The notes: generated by a model from the sequence alone, not told the origin. Shown: positions 23,507 through 32,556, counted from the first letter of the stretch. The stretch is DNA of 64,000 nt from Streptomyces sp. Sge12 (GCF_002080455.1 NZ_CP020555.1:4669501-4733500); one strand, 5' to 3'. Numbers and translations: made by a program.

Positions 23507-26365
23507 ATGCCCGCCAACGAAACCGCTCCTCCCGCCAAGAAGAAGGGACGACGCGCCCGTCTGATCGTGCTCGTCCTGGTCCTGGCTCTCGTCGCGGGCC
23601 TCGGCTACGGGGCGTACTGGAGCGTGGACGGCGTGCGCGCCTCCTTCCCCCAGACGACCGGCCAACTCAAGGTGCCGGGCCTGACCGGGACCGTCGAGGT
23701 CAAGCGTGACGCCCGAGGCATTCCCCAGCTCTATGCGGACAGTGACGACGACCTCTTCCGTGCGCAGGGCTTCGTGCACGCGCAGGACCGCTTCTGGGAG
23801 ATGGACGTACGACGTCACATGACGTCCGGGCGGCTCTCCGAGATGTTCGGCTCCGGACAGGTCGAGACCGACGCCTTCCTGCGCACGCTGGGCTGGCGCC
23901 AGGTCGCGCAGGCCGAGTTCGACACCAAGCTGTCGCCCGAGACCAAGAAGTATCTGCAGGCCTACGCCGACGGGGTCAACGCGTACCTGAAGGGGAAGTC
24001 CGGCAAGGACCTCTCCGTCGAGCACGCCGCCCTCGAGCTGAGCGACGACTACCGGCCCGAGCAGTGGTCGCCGGTGGACTCGGTGGCCTGGCTCAAGGCG
24101 ATGGCGTGGGACCTGCGCGGCAACATGCAGGACGAGATCGACCGCGCCCTGATGGCGACCAAGCTGTCGCAGGCGCAGATCGACGAGCTCTACCCGCCGT
24201 ACCCCTTCGACCGGAACAAGCCGATCGTCGAGGGCGGCAAGGTCGACGGCGGGAAGTACACCCCGCAGGGCGGCGCCGCGGGCGGCGGCACCGGGAGCGG
24301 GACCGGGACCGGCAGCGGCAGCGGCAATGCCGTCGGGACCCAGACCGTGACCCCCACGGGCACGGGCGCCGGCACCGGCCTCGCCGACAACGCCACCGCC
24401 CAGGGCGCGACCGTGGGCCTGCGCACCCAGCTGACCGCGCTCTCCGACACCCTGGACAAGATCCCCGCGATCCTCGGCCCCAACGGCAGCGGCATCGGCT
24501 CGAACTCCTGGGTCATCTCCGGCAAGTACACGACCACCGGCAAGCCGCTGCTCGCGAACGACCCGCACCTGTCCCCGCAGCTGCCCTCGGTCTGGTACCA
24601 GATGGGCCTGCACTGCCGCACGGCCTCGGCCCAGTGCCAGTACGACGTCGCCGGCTACACCTTCTCCGGCATGCCCGGCGTGGTCATCGGCCACAACGCC
24701 GACATCGCCTGGGGCATGACCAACCTCGGCGCCGACGTCACCGACCTCTACCTGGAGCAGGTCAAGCCCGAGGGCTACGTCTACGACAACCGGGTGCTGC
24801 CCTTCACCACCCGTGAAGAGGTCATCAAGGTCGCGGGCGGCGCCAGCAAGAAGATCACCGTCCGCACCACCAACAACGGCCCGCTCGTCTCCGACCGCAG
24901 CGAGGAGCTCGGTACGGTCGGCACCCGCGCCCCCGTCGCCAGCGCCGCCCCCGACCGCGGCGACGGTTACGCCGTCGCCCTGCGCTGGACGGCGCTGGAC
25001 CCGGGCAAGACCATGGACGCGGTCTTCAAGCTCAACCGCGCCAAGGACTTCCCCGCCTTCCGTGCGGCCGCCGCCGAGTTCGACGTGCCGTCGCAGAACC
25101 TGATCTACGCCGACAACAAGGGCGCCTCGGGCAACATCGGCTACCAGGCTCCGGGCCGCATCCCGGTGCGCGGCCAGGGCGACGGCCGGATGCCCACCCC
25201 GGGCTGGGACTCCAAGTACGCCTGGAAGGGCGGCAAGGACGGCAACACCGGCTACATCCCGCAGAACGAGATGCCCTGGGACTCCAACCCGTCCCGCGGC
25301 TACATCGTCACCGCCAACCAGGCCGTCGTGGAGACCGGGACCGGCGCGGGCAAGTACCCGTACCTGCTGACCACCGACTGGGGCTACGGCGCCCGCAGCC
25401 AGCGGATCAACGACCTCATCGAGGCGAAGATCAAGGACGGCGGCCGGATCTCGACCGACGACATGCGCACCATGCAGATGGACAACAGCAGCGAGATCGC
25501 CGCGCTGCTCACCCCGATGCTGTCGAAGATCGAGATCTCGGACCCGGGCGTGCGCGCCGCACAGAAGCTGCTGGACGGCTGGAACTACACCCAGGAGTCC
25601 GACTCGGCCGCCGCGGCCTACTTCAACGCGGTCTGGCGCAACATCCTCAAGCTGTCCTTCGGCGACAAGATGCCCAAGGAGCTGAGGCTCGAGGGCAGCT
25701 GCATGAACGTCCTCGGCAACGGCACCGGCCCGGCCGACGACCTCGCCAAGACGGTCCGCGAGTGCGGTACCCGTGATGCGGACTCGGCGCAGCCCGACGG
25801 GGGTGACCGCTGGTTCGAGGTGGTCCGCCGCCTGGTCAAGGACGAGAAGTCGCCGTGGTGGAGCGCACCTGCCAAGGGCCTGAACAAGCCCGCCACCACC
25901 ACCCGCGACCAGCTGTTCGCGCGGGCCATGGCGGACGCCCGCTGGGAGCTGACCGCCAAGCTCGGCAAGGACCAGTCCACCTGGAGCTGGGGCCGCCTGC
26001 ACCAGCTGACGCTGAAGAACCAGACCATCGGCACCGAGGGTCCCGGTTTCATGCAGTGGCTCCTCAACCGCGGCCCGTGGAACCTGGGCGGCGGCGAGGC
26101 CACGGTCAATGCGACCGGCTGGAACGCCTCCAGCGGGTACGGGGTCACGTGGGTGCCGTCGATGCGGATGGTCGTGAACCTCAACGAGCTCGACAAGTCG
26201 CGCTGGATCAACCTGACGGGTGCCTCGGGGCACGCGTACAACGCGCACTACACGGACCAGACGACGATGTGGGCCAAGGGCGAGCTGCTGGAGTGGCCCT
26301 TCGGCAAGGACGCCGTCGAGAAGGCCACGGTCGACACCCTGACCCTCACGCCCGAGGGTTCCTAG
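23507..26365 (+). CDS. penicillin acylase family Ntn hydrolase
   Basis: A 952-residue membrane-anchored amidase precursor. A signal anchor (about 18-38, LIVLVLVLALVAGLGYGAY) leads to the alpha chain. A spacer follows that contains a Gly/Thr/Ser-rich run (about 255-291) and then the autocatalytic Ser332 in GIGSNSWVISG, which becomes the N-terminal nucleophile of the beta chain. Later conserved blocks include the oxyanion/Asn region and GTEGPGF near the C-terminus. Substrates may be penicillins, acyl-homoserine lactones or lipopeptides; the sequence does not decide. AAGGA precedes the ATG. Its stop shares CTAG with the convergent folate gene. Confidence 0.88.
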   Translation: MPANETAPPAKKKGRRARLIVLVLVLALVAGLGYGAYWSVDGVRASFPQTTGQLKVPGLTGTVEVKRDARGIPQLYADSDDDLFRAQGFVHAQDRFWEMDVRRHMTSGRLSEMFGSGQVETDAFLRTLGWRQVAQAEFDTKLSPETKKYLQAYADGVNAYLKGKSGKDLSVEHAALELSDDYRPEQWSPVDSVAWLKAMAWDLRGNMQDEIDRALMATKLSQAQIDELYPPYPFDRNKPIVEGGKVDGGKYTPQGGAAGGGTGSGTGTGSGSGNAVGTQTVTPTGTGAGTGLADNATAQGATVGLRTQLTALSDTLDKIPAILGPNGSGIGSNSWVISGKYTTTGKPLLANDPHLSPQLPSVWYQMGLHCRTASAQCQYDVAGYTFSGMPGVVIGHNADIAWGMTNLGADVTDLYLEQVKPEGYVYDNRVLPFTTREEVIKVAGGASKKITVRTTNNGPLVSDRSEELGTVGTRAPVASAAPDRGDGYAVALRWTALDPGKTMDAVFKLNRAKDFPAFRAAAAEFDVPSQNLIYADNKGASGNIGYQAPGRIPVRGQGDGRMPTPGWDSKYAWKGGKDGNTGYIPQNEMPWDSNPSRGYIVTANQAVVETGTGAGKYPYLLTTDWGYGARSQRINDLIEAKIKDGGRISTDDMRTMQMDNSSEIAALLTPMLSKIEISDPGVRAAQKLLDGWNYTQESDSAAAAYFNAVWRNILKLSFGDKMPKELRLEGSCMNVLGNGTGPADDLAKTVRECGTRDADSAQPDGGDRWFEVVRRLVKDEKSPWWSAPAKGLNKPATTTRDQLFARAMADARWELTAKLGKDQSTWSWGRLHQLTLKNQTIGTEGPGFMQWLLNRGPWNLGGGEATVNATGWNASSGYGVTWVPSMRMVVNLNELDKSRWINLTGASGHAYNAHYTDQTTMWAKGELLEWPFGKDAVEKATVDTLTLTPEGS

Positions 26366-27012
26366 GGCCGGCTGAAGCGGCGCACCCCCGAGGGGGTCGC
26401 CACCGCCCGGACGGGGTGGTCGTGCGGTTCCTCCGGGACCCGCGCGACCACCTCGTCGTCGTAGAGGAGCACGACGAGCGCGGGATGCGCCCCGGCGCGC
26501 TCCAGCCGCTCCAGGACCCGGTCGTACGAGCCGCCGCCGCGGCCCAGCCGCATGCCGCGGCCGTCCACCGCGAGCCCGGGCAGCAGCACGGCGTCCGCCC
26601 CGGTGACCGCGTCCGGCCCGAGCGCGGGTCCGGTCGGCTCCAACAGCCGCATCTTCCCCGGGTGGGCGGCCTCGGCGAGGCTGCCCGGGCCTTCGTACGC
26701 CGCCCAGTCGAGGTCGTTGTCGGGCAGCAGCAGGGGGAGCAGCACCCGCTTGCCGGCCGCGCGCAGGGCGTCCAGGAGCTCCCGGGTGCCGGGCTCGGTG
26801 CCGATCGAGACGTACGCGGCCACCGTGCGGGCATCGGCCAGTTCGGGCAGTTCGAAGGCCCTGACGGCGAGCGCGGTGGCCGCCGTACGGCAGTCCTCGG
26901 GGGACAAGGCGCGGCGCGCGGCGAGCAGTTCTCGGCGCAGCCCGGCCTTGGCGGAGACGGTGTGCGGGTTCTCGGCCACGAGGAAATCAAATATCCTTCC
27001 GAATCGGTCCAT
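26362..27012 (-). CDS. 5-formyltetrahydrofolate cyclo-ligase
   Basis: A 216-residue cytosolic enzyme converting 5-formyl-THF to 5,10-methenyl-THF with ATP. The basic N-terminal helix GLRRELLAARRAL, the central YVSIGTEPGTRELLDAL and the ATP-site loop RLGRGGGSYDRVLERL are all intact. ATG 27012 is the only start near the expected length; the longer frame reads back through galU and is rejected. It is divergent from galU, 61 bp apart, and its stop overlaps that of the penicillin acylase gene. From memory, the same neighbour relation to galU exists in mycobacteria (Rv0992c-Rv0993). Confidence 0.93.
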   Translation of the reverse strand: MDRFGRIFDFLVAENPHTVSAKAGLRRELLAARRALSPEDCRTAATALAVRAFELPELADARTVAAYVSIGTEPGTRELLDALRAAGKRVLLPLLLPDNDLDWAAYEGPGSLAEAAHPGKMRLLEPTGPALGPDAVTGADAVLLPGLAVDGRGMRLGRGGGSYDRVLERLERAGAHPALVVLLYDDEVVARVPEEPHDHPVRAVATPSGVRRFSRP

Positions 27013-27073
27013 ACCAGCATCTACCTGCTGCGATCTCGTCTGGCGTTCGACAGAAGCCACTATCGTTCGGGGC

Positions 27074-27976
27074 ATGACTATGTTGCACCCCGTGATCAAG
27101 AAGGCCGTGATTCCGGCCGCTGGCCTCGGCACTCGCTTCCTCCCGGCGACCAAGGCGACCCCGAAGGAAATGCTCCCGGTTGTGGACAAGCCGGCCATCC
27201 AGTACGTGGTGGAGGAGGCCGTGGGAGCCGGGCTCGACGATGTGCTCATGATCACTGGGCGTAACAAGCGTGCCCTGGAAGACCACTTCGACCGGAACTA
27301 CGAGCTGGAGTCGGCCCTCATCGCCAAGGGCGACGACGACCGCCTGAAGAAGGTTCAGGAATCCAGCGACCTGGCCACCATGCACTACGTCCGCCAGGGC
27401 GACCCGCGGGGCCTGGGCCACGCGGTGCTGTGCGCCGAGCCGCACGTCGGCCGCGAGCCCTTCGCCGTCCTGCTCGGTGACGACCTCATCGACCCGCGCG
27501 ACCCGCTGCTGCGGCAGATGGCCGACATCTACGCCCGCACCGGCGGCACCGTCATCGCGCTCATGGAGGTCGACCCGGCCAACGTCCACCTCTACGGCTG
27601 CGCCGCCGTCGAGGCCACGGACGAGGAGGACGTGGTCCGCATCACCGGCCTCGTCGAGAAGCCGGACCCCCAGGACGCCCCCAGCAATTACGCGGTTATT
27701 GGACGCTACGTCCTCAACCCCGCGATCTTCGACATACTGCGGGAGACCGAGCCGGGCCGCGGTGGGGAGATCCAGCTCACCGACGCCCTGCAGAAGCTGG
27801 CCGCCGACGAGACCGTCGGCGGTCCGGTGCACGGCGTGGTCTTCCGGGGCCGTCGCTACGACACCGGGGACCGCGGCGACTACCTGCGGGCCATCGTCCG
27901 CCTCGCGTGCGAGCGTGAGGACCTGGGCCCCGAGTTCCGCACCTGGCTTCACCGTTACGTCACGGAGGAGATGTAG
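27074..27976 (+). CDS. galU: UTP-glucose-1-phosphate uridylyltransferase
   Basis: A 300-residue enzyme making UDP-glucose for envelope glycans, trehalose and glycogen-related routes. The nucleotide loop GLGTRFLPATKATPKEMLP, VDKPAIQYVVEEA, the metal Asp in LLGDDLI, and EKPDPQDAPSNYAVIGRY are fully conserved. The ATG at 27074 is preceded by a -10-like TATCGT (27061-27066) 7 nt upstream and no ribosome site, so the mRNA may be leaderless. moeA follows after 4 bp, starting the Mo-cofactor operon. Confidence 0.95.
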   Translation: MTMLHPVIKKAVIPAAGLGTRFLPATKATPKEMLPVVDKPAIQYVVEEAVGAGLDDVLMITGRNKRALEDHFDRNYELESALIAKGDDDRLKKVQESSDLATMHYVRQGDPRGLGHAVLCAEPHVGREPFAVLLGDDLIDPRDPLLRQMADIYARTGGTVIALMEVDPANVHLYGCAAVEATDEEDVVRITGLVEKPDPQDAPSNYAVIGRYVLNPAIFDILRETEPGRGGEIQLTDALQKLAADETVGGPVHGVVFRGRRYDTGDRGDYLRAIVRLACEREDLGPEFRTWLHRYVTEEM

Positions 27977-27980
27977 CACC

Positions 27981-29324
27981 TTGAGCAGTTCCGCACCGCA
28001 GGACACCGGCCACCGTCTGTGGTCCGTGGACGAGCACCTCGCGGACGTCCTCTCGGCCGTCCGGCCGTTGGAGCCCATCGAGCTCCAACTGCTGGACGCC
28101 CAGGGCTGTGTCCTGGTCGAGGACGTGACCGTGCCCGTCGCCCTCCCGCCCTTCGACAACAGCTCCATGGACGGCTACGCCGTCCGTACGGCCGACGTCC
28201 AGGGTGCGAGCGAGGAGTTCCCCGCGGTGCTGACGGTCGTCGGGGACGTCGCGGCGGGCAGCGGTGAGCTGCCCACCGTGGGCCCCGGCGAGGCTGCCCG
28301 GATCATGACCGGCGCCCCGCTGCCGCCCGGCGCGGAAGCCGTCGTACCGGTCGAGTGGACCGACGGCGGCACGGGCGGCGGCGCGGCCGCCGGGATGACC
28401 CCGGCCAGCGCCGCCCCCGAGCACGCGAGCGGCGAGGTGCGGGTGCACCGCGCCGCCGAGGCGCGCGAGCACGTCCGCGCGCGCGGCAGCGACGTACAGG
28501 CCGGCGACCTGGCGCTCGCCGCCGGCACGGTCCTCGGGCCGCCGCAGATCGCCCTGCTGGCCGCCATCGGGCGCGGCACCGTCCGGGTGAGGCCCCGCCC
28601 CCGCGTGGTGGTCCTGTCCACCGGCAGCGAGCTGGTCCAGCCCGGCGAGGCCCTCACCGCGGGCACCATCTACGACTCCAACAGCTTCGCGCTGGCCGCG
28701 GCCGCGCGGGACGCCGGCGCCATCGCCTACCGGGTCGGCGCCGTCGCGGACGACGCCGACACCCTGCGCTCCACCATCGAGGACCAGCTGATCCGGGCCG
28801 ACCTGCTGGTCACCACGGGCGGGGTCAGCGTCGGCGCGTACGACGTGGTCAAGGAAGCGCTGTCGTCCGTCGGGCAGTCCGAGGAGGGCGAGGACGTCGA
28901 CGGCGGCGGGATCGACTTCCGCAAGCTCGCCATGCAGCCCGGCAAGCCGCAGGGCTTCGGCTCGATCGGCCCGGACCACACCCCGCTGCTGGCACTGCCC
29001 GGCAACCCGGTGTCCTCCTACGTCTCCTTCGAGCTGTTCGTGCGCCCCGCGATCCGCGCCCTGATGGGGCTGCCGGAGTCCGAGGTGCGGCGGCCGAGCG
29101 TGCGCGCGGTGCTGTCGGCCGACAAGGCCCTCGGCTCCCCGGCCGGCCGCCGCCAGTTCCTGCGCGGCAAGTACGACGCGCAGAGCGGGACGGTCGGCCC
29201 GGTCGGCGGATCGGGCTCCCACCTGATCGCCGCGCTGGCGCACGCCGACTGCCTGATGGTCGTACCGGAGGACGTCACCTCGGTGGAACCCGGGAGCGAG
29301 CTGGAAGTGATCCTGCTCGGCTGA
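27981..29324 (+). CDS. moeA: molybdopterin molybdotransferase MoeA
   Basis: A 447-residue enzyme that inserts molybdate into adenylated molybdopterin. Recognisable blocks are LPPFDNSSMDGYAVR, the IMTGAPLPPGAEAVV segment, the MogA-like domain TTGGVSVGAYDVVKEAL, and PGNPVSSYVSFELF. A Gly/Ala-rich insertion (about 130-150) interrupts domain 3. The start is TTG 27981, with GGAGGAG 10 nt upstream at the end of galU; no ATG or GTG suits the conserved N-terminus. It is tightly linked to galU upstream and moaC downstream (73 bp). Confidence 0.93.
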   Translation: MSSSAPQDTGHRLWSVDEHLADVLSAVRPLEPIELQLLDAQGCVLVEDVTVPVALPPFDNSSMDGYAVRTADVQGASEEFPAVLTVVGDVAAGSGELPTVGPGEAARIMTGAPLPPGAEAVVPVEWTDGGTGGGAAAGMTPASAAPEHASGEVRVHRAAEAREHVRARGSDVQAGDLALAAGTVLGPPQIALLAAIGRGTVRVRPRPRVVVLSTGSELVQPGEALTAGTIYDSNSFALAAAARDAGAIAYRVGAVADDADTLRSTIEDQLIRADLLVTTGGVSVGAYDVVKEALSSVGQSEEGEDVDGGGIDFRKLAMQPGKPQGFGSIGPDHTPLLALPGNPVSSYVSFELFVRPAIRALMGLPESEVRRPSVRAVLSADKALGSPAGRRQFLRGKYDAQSGTVGPVGGSGSHLIAALAHADCLMVVPEDVTSVEPGSELEVILLG

Positions 29325-29397
29325 AGCGGCGCCGGTGCGGGTAGCGTGTGTCGCACCACACAGGCTCCTCGCGGGCCCAGAGCGGAGCGGCGCAGCA

Positions 29398-29877
29398 ATG
29401 AGTACCGAGAGCAGGCTCACCCACATCGACGAGGCCGGCGCGGCCCGGATGGTCGACGTGTCCGGGAAGGACGTCACCACCCGGACGGCGCGGGCCAGCG
29501 GACGCGTACTCGTCGCGCCGCGGGTGATCGAGCTGCTGCGCGGCGAGGGTGTGCCCAAGGGGGACGCCCTCGCCACCGCGCGGATCGCCGGGATCATGGG
29601 CGCGAAGAAGACGCCCGACCTGATCCCGCTGTGCCACCCGCTGGCGGTCTCGGGCGTCACGGTCGATCTGCGGGTCGCCGACGACGCCGTCGAGATCCTC
29701 GCCACCGTGAAGACCACCGACCGCACGGGCGTCGAGATGGAGGCGCTGACCGCCGTCGCGGTCGCCGGCCTCACCGTGATCGACATGGTGAAGGCGGTCG
29801 ACAAGGGCGCCGTCATCACGGACGTCCGGGTGGAGGAGAAGACCGGCGGCAAGTCCGGCGACTGGGCACGCTCGTGA
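29398..29877 (+). CDS. moaC: cyclic pyranopterin monophosphate synthase MoaC
   Basis: A 159-residue enzyme of the first step of molybdenum cofactor synthesis; it converts the MoaA product to cyclic pyranopterin monophosphate. The active-site blocks MGAKKTPDLIPLCHPLAVSG (His-containing) and DRTGVEMEALTAV are intact, with the catalytic Lys in DMVKAVDKGAVI. Length is standard. The stop overlaps the GTG of the next gene (GTGA). moaA is not in the window. Confidence 0.96.
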   Translation: MSTESRLTHIDEAGAARMVDVSGKDVTTRTARASGRVLVAPRVIELLRGEGVPKGDALATARIAGIMGAKKTPDLIPLCHPLAVSGVTVDLRVADDAVEILATVKTTDRTGVEMEALTAVAVAGLTVIDMVKAVDKGAVITDVRVEEKTGGKSGDWARS

Positions 29878-30515
29878 ACGCCCCGCGCGGCGGCGAGGTG
29901 CACAGCCACAGCCACGGCCCCGGCCACGGTGACAGCCACGGCGACAGCTCCAGCCATAGGCCCGGCCCCGGCGATGACGCTGTTGCCGGGGCGGCGGCCC
30001 CCGTTCAGCCGCTCGGCCGGGCCCTGGTCGTGACGGCCTCGAACCGGGCCTCGCAGGGCGTGTACGCGGACAAGGGCGGCCCCCTGCTCGCGCAGGCCCT
30101 GGAGCAGCTCGGCTTCACGGTGGACGGCCCGCGGGTCGTCCCGGACGGCGACCCGGTGGAGCAGGCGCTGCGCGAGGGCGTGGCCGCCGGGTACGACGTC
30201 ATCCTGACCACCGGCGGGACCGGAATCTCGCCGACCGACCGCACCCCGGACGCCACCGCGCGCGTGCTGGACTACGAGATCCCGGGCATCCCGCAGGCCA
30301 TCCGTGCCGAGGGCCTGGCGAAGGTGCCGACCGCGGCCCTGTCCCGGGGCCTCGCGGGCGTGGCCGGGCACACCCTGATCGTCAACCTCCCCGGCTCGAC
30401 GGGCGGGGTGCGCGACGGCCTCGCCGTCCTGTCCCGCGTCCTGCCGCACGCGGTCGACCAGATCAGGGGCGGCGACCACCCCAGACCGGCGGCGCCCTCC
30501 GGGAGCACGCTCTGA
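29874..30515 (+). CDS. mog: MogA/MoaB-type molybdopterin adenylyltransferase with His-rich N-terminus
   Basis: A 213-residue protein whose core (about 48-200) carries the MPT-binding motif TTGGTGISPTDRTPDAT and the GxxxNLPGSTGG end typical of MogA/MoaB, which activates molybdopterin by adenylation. The first 35 residues are unusual: a His/Ser/Gly/Asp stretch HSHSHGPGHGDSHGDSSSH, suited to metal binding. GTG 29874 overlaps the moaC stop. The next gene starts at the stop of this one. Confidence 0.9.
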   Translation: MNAPRGGEVHSHSHGPGHGDSHGDSSSHRPGPGDDAVAGAAAPVQPLGRALVVTASNRASQGVYADKGGPLLAQALEQLGFTVDGPRVVPDGDPVEQALREGVAAGYDVILTTGGTGISPTDRTPDATARVLDYEIPGIPQAIRAEGLAKVPTAALSRGLAGVAGHTLIVNLPGSTGGVRDGLAVLSRVLPHAVDQIRGGDHPRPAAPSGSTL

Positions 30516-31153
30516 ACGGCCCGACCTGGCCGGTGGTCCTGGCGGACGGCGACGTCACGCTCCGGCCGATAAAGCTGCGGGACCAGAAGGCCTGGCGCGA
30601 GGTCAACCGGCGCAACCGCGACTGGCTCCGGCCGTGGGAGGCCACGATCCCGCCGCCCGCACCGTGGGGGCCGGTGATCCAGCGGCCCACGTACCGCCAG
30701 ATGGTCCGCCATCTGCGGGCGGAGGCGAACGCGGGCCGGATGCTGCCCTTCGTCATCGAGTACCAGGGCCGTCTGGTGGGCCAGCTGACGGTCGCCGGGA
30801 TCACCTGGGGCTCGATGTGCGCGGGCCACATCGGCTACTGGGTGGACCGCGAGGTGGCGGGCCGCGGCGTGATGCCGACGGCGGTCGCGCTGGCCGTGGA
30901 CCACTGCTTCGGGAAGGTCGGCCTGCACCGGATCGAGGTGTGCATCCGCCCCGAGAACCTGCCGAGCCGGCGGGTCGTGGAGAAGCTGGGCCTGCGCGAG
31001 GAGGGGCTGCGTCCGCGGTACCTGCACATCGACGGCGCCTGGCGCGACCACCTCGTCTACGCGGTCACGGTGGAGGAGGTTCCGGAGGGGCTGCTGCGCC
31101 GCTGGCACCGGGCGCGGCACGCGCAGTCCCCGCCGAAGGCTCCGCCGAAATAG
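30512..31153 (+). CDS. RimJ-like GNAT N-acetyltransferase
   Basis: A protein of 213 residues (206 if GTG 30533 is used). It has the RimJ/RimL-type GNAT pattern: VTLRPIKLRDQKAWREV, VGQLTVAGITWGS, the acetyl-CoA region GYWVDREVAGRGVMPTAVAL and the HRIEVCIRPENLPSRRVVEKLG end. It should acetylate the N-terminus of a protein. CTG 30512 is proposed as start because GGGAG sits about 6 nt before it and it makes a CTGA overlap with mog, whereas GTG 30533 has no ribosome site. From memory, rimJ stands at the same place in mycobacteria (Rv0995). Confidence 0.88.
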   Translation: MNGPTWPVVLADGDVTLRPIKLRDQKAWREVNRRNRDWLRPWEATIPPPAPWGPVIQRPTYRQMVRHLRAEANAGRMLPFVIEYQGRLVGQLTVAGITWGSMCAGHIGYWVDREVAGRGVMPTAVALAVDHCFGKVGLHRIEVCIRPENLPSRRVVEKLGLREEGLRPRYLHIDGAWRDHLVYAVTVEEVPEGLLRRWHRARHAQSPPKAPPK

Positions 31154-31339
31154 GGGACGGCCGATCCGTGCCGAGCAGCGATAAGCGAATATCTGTTCGA
31201 ATTAATGGCCTCGGGTAACCGATTCGCCCATAACCTGATCCGAAGAATCACAAAAAAAGTCCGTGATATCAGCGAGATCGCGCGACACACCGGCCCAATT
31301 GGCCGATCCCCTCGGCTGCACCCCTCTACGGTGTGAGGT

Positions 31340-32368
31340 GTGAGCAGCAGCGGCCTCATCTACGCAGTCATTGTCGGGGCCTGGGCCGCCTACTTGGTGC
31401 CCATGTGGCTCCGGAGGCAGGACGAGCTGAACGAAGCCCGTCCGACGGAACGCTTCTCCACTGCCATTCGGCTGCTTTCCGGCCGGGCGGGAATGGAGCG
31501 CCGTTACGCCAAGGGGCTGCGTGAGCGCGGTGACGAGCAGGCGGAGCCCCAGCCCCACGCGGACCCGGACGCCGCGACGGAGAAGGTTGATTCCGTCGAC
31601 GCCGACGCCCGGGCCTTTGTCGTGCCCCCGACCCGGGCGGAGCCGAGACCGGCCACCGCCGAACGGGAGCAGCGCGCGGAGCGGGCCCGGCGCGAACAGC
31701 GCCTCCAGGTCCTCGCGCGCCGCCGGCGCACGACCGCGCTCCTCTTCCTCGTCTTCACCCTCGGCGCCGTCGTCGCCGCGGTCGGCGGCCTGCGCTACCT
31801 GTGGGCGCCCGCCGTGCCGGCCCTCCTGCTGAGCACGTACATCGTGCACCTGCGGGTACAGGAGCGGCGGCGCTACGAGTTCACGATGGACCGGCGTCGC
31901 GCCGAGGCGGCCGCGCGGCAGCTGCGGGAGAACCGCCCCAGCCGCCGTGAGCCCGAGGCGGCGTCCGGCGGCGAACCGGACCCTGCGCCACCGGTGTCCC
32001 CGCAGGAGGCCGGGCGGCGCGCGCTGGTCGAGCAGACCGACCACGCCGAGTGGGTGGACCAGCAGCGCGAGCGCGAACGCGGCCCCGCCCGCGGTGACAG
32101 CTGGGAGCCGGTCCCGGTCCCGCTGCCGACGTACGTGACGGCCCCGGTGGCCCCCCGCGCCACGGGTCCCGCGGCCCCGGACGCCTGGAGCGCGACCCGC
32201 TCCAGCACGGCCGAACCGACGGAACCCCGCCTGCGCGCCCAGCCCGGCCCCCCGAAGCCGGACCCGAAGCCCCAGACCACCCCGCGCCCCCGCGGCCAGG
32301 GCAAGGGCCGCACCCCGCTGTTCGACCAGTACGAGGGCGAGGACCGCCCGCGCGCCGCGAACGAGTGA
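31340..32368 (+). CDS. sepX: divisome protein SepX/GlpR
   Basis: A 342-residue membrane protein with an N-terminal segment (SGLIYAVIVGAWAAYLVPMWL, 4-24) directly followed by the conserved RRQDELNEARPTERFSTAIR. A second membrane pair lies near 131-160 and a long Arg/Pro/Glu-rich cytoplasmic tail follows. This is the architecture of SepX in Streptomyces (GlpR in Mycobacterium), an actinobacterial cell-division protein that acts with FtsZ-ring components. GTG 31340 lies 7 nt after a -10-like TACGGT (31327-31332), pointing to a leaderless mRNA. The 186-bp gap upstream is AT-rich for this genome and probably contains control sites. Confidence 0.88.
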   Translation: MSSSGLIYAVIVGAWAAYLVPMWLRRQDELNEARPTERFSTAIRLLSGRAGMERRYAKGLRERGDEQAEPQPHADPDAATEKVDSVDADARAFVVPPTRAEPRPATAEREQRAERARREQRLQVLARRRRTTALLFLVFTLGAVVAAVGGLRYLWAPAVPALLLSTYIVHLRVQERRRYEFTMDRRRAEAAARQLRENRPSRREPEAASGGEPDPAPPVSPQEAGRRALVEQTDHAEWVDQQRERERGPARGDSWEPVPVPLPTYVTAPVAPRATGPAAPDAWSATRSSTAEPTEPRLRAQPGPPKPDPKPQTTPRPRGQGKGRTPLFDQYEGEDRPRAANE

Positions 32369-32403
32369 TCGGTGACCTGCGCGGACGCTCCGGGATATCG
32401 GTT

Positions 32404-32432
32404 TTGGAGCACCCGCGCGGGGATGCTAATGT
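32404..32432 (+). promoter_or_regulatory. sigma70-type promoter of tRNA-Ala
   Basis: TTGGAG (-35, 32404-32409), 17-bp spacer, TAATGT (-10, 32427-32432). Transcription should begin about 7-8 bp later, a few bases before the mature tRNA. Confidence 0.75.
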
Positions 32433-32446
32433 TTCACACGTCGCAA

Positions 32447-32520
32447 GGGCCTGTGGCGCAGTCTGGTAGCGCACCTCGTTCGCATCGAGGGGGTCTGGGG
32501 TTCAAATCCCCACAGGTCCA
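32447..32520 (+). tRNA. tRNA-Ala (anticodon CGC)
   Basis: The 74 bases fold as a cloverleaf: acceptor GGGCCTG/CAGGTCC, D stem GCGC/GCGC, anticodon stem CCTCG/CGAGG with loop TTCGCAT (anticodon CGC), T stem TGGGG/CCCCA with loop TTCAAAT. The third acceptor pair is G3:U70, the identity element of alanine tRNAs. The 3' CCA is not encoded. A promoter lies upstream and a strong terminator downstream, so it is a single-gene transcript. Confidence 0.97.
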
Positions 32521-32556
32521 CAGACGACAGTTCGCGAGTAGCTCTCGTGAACGTCA

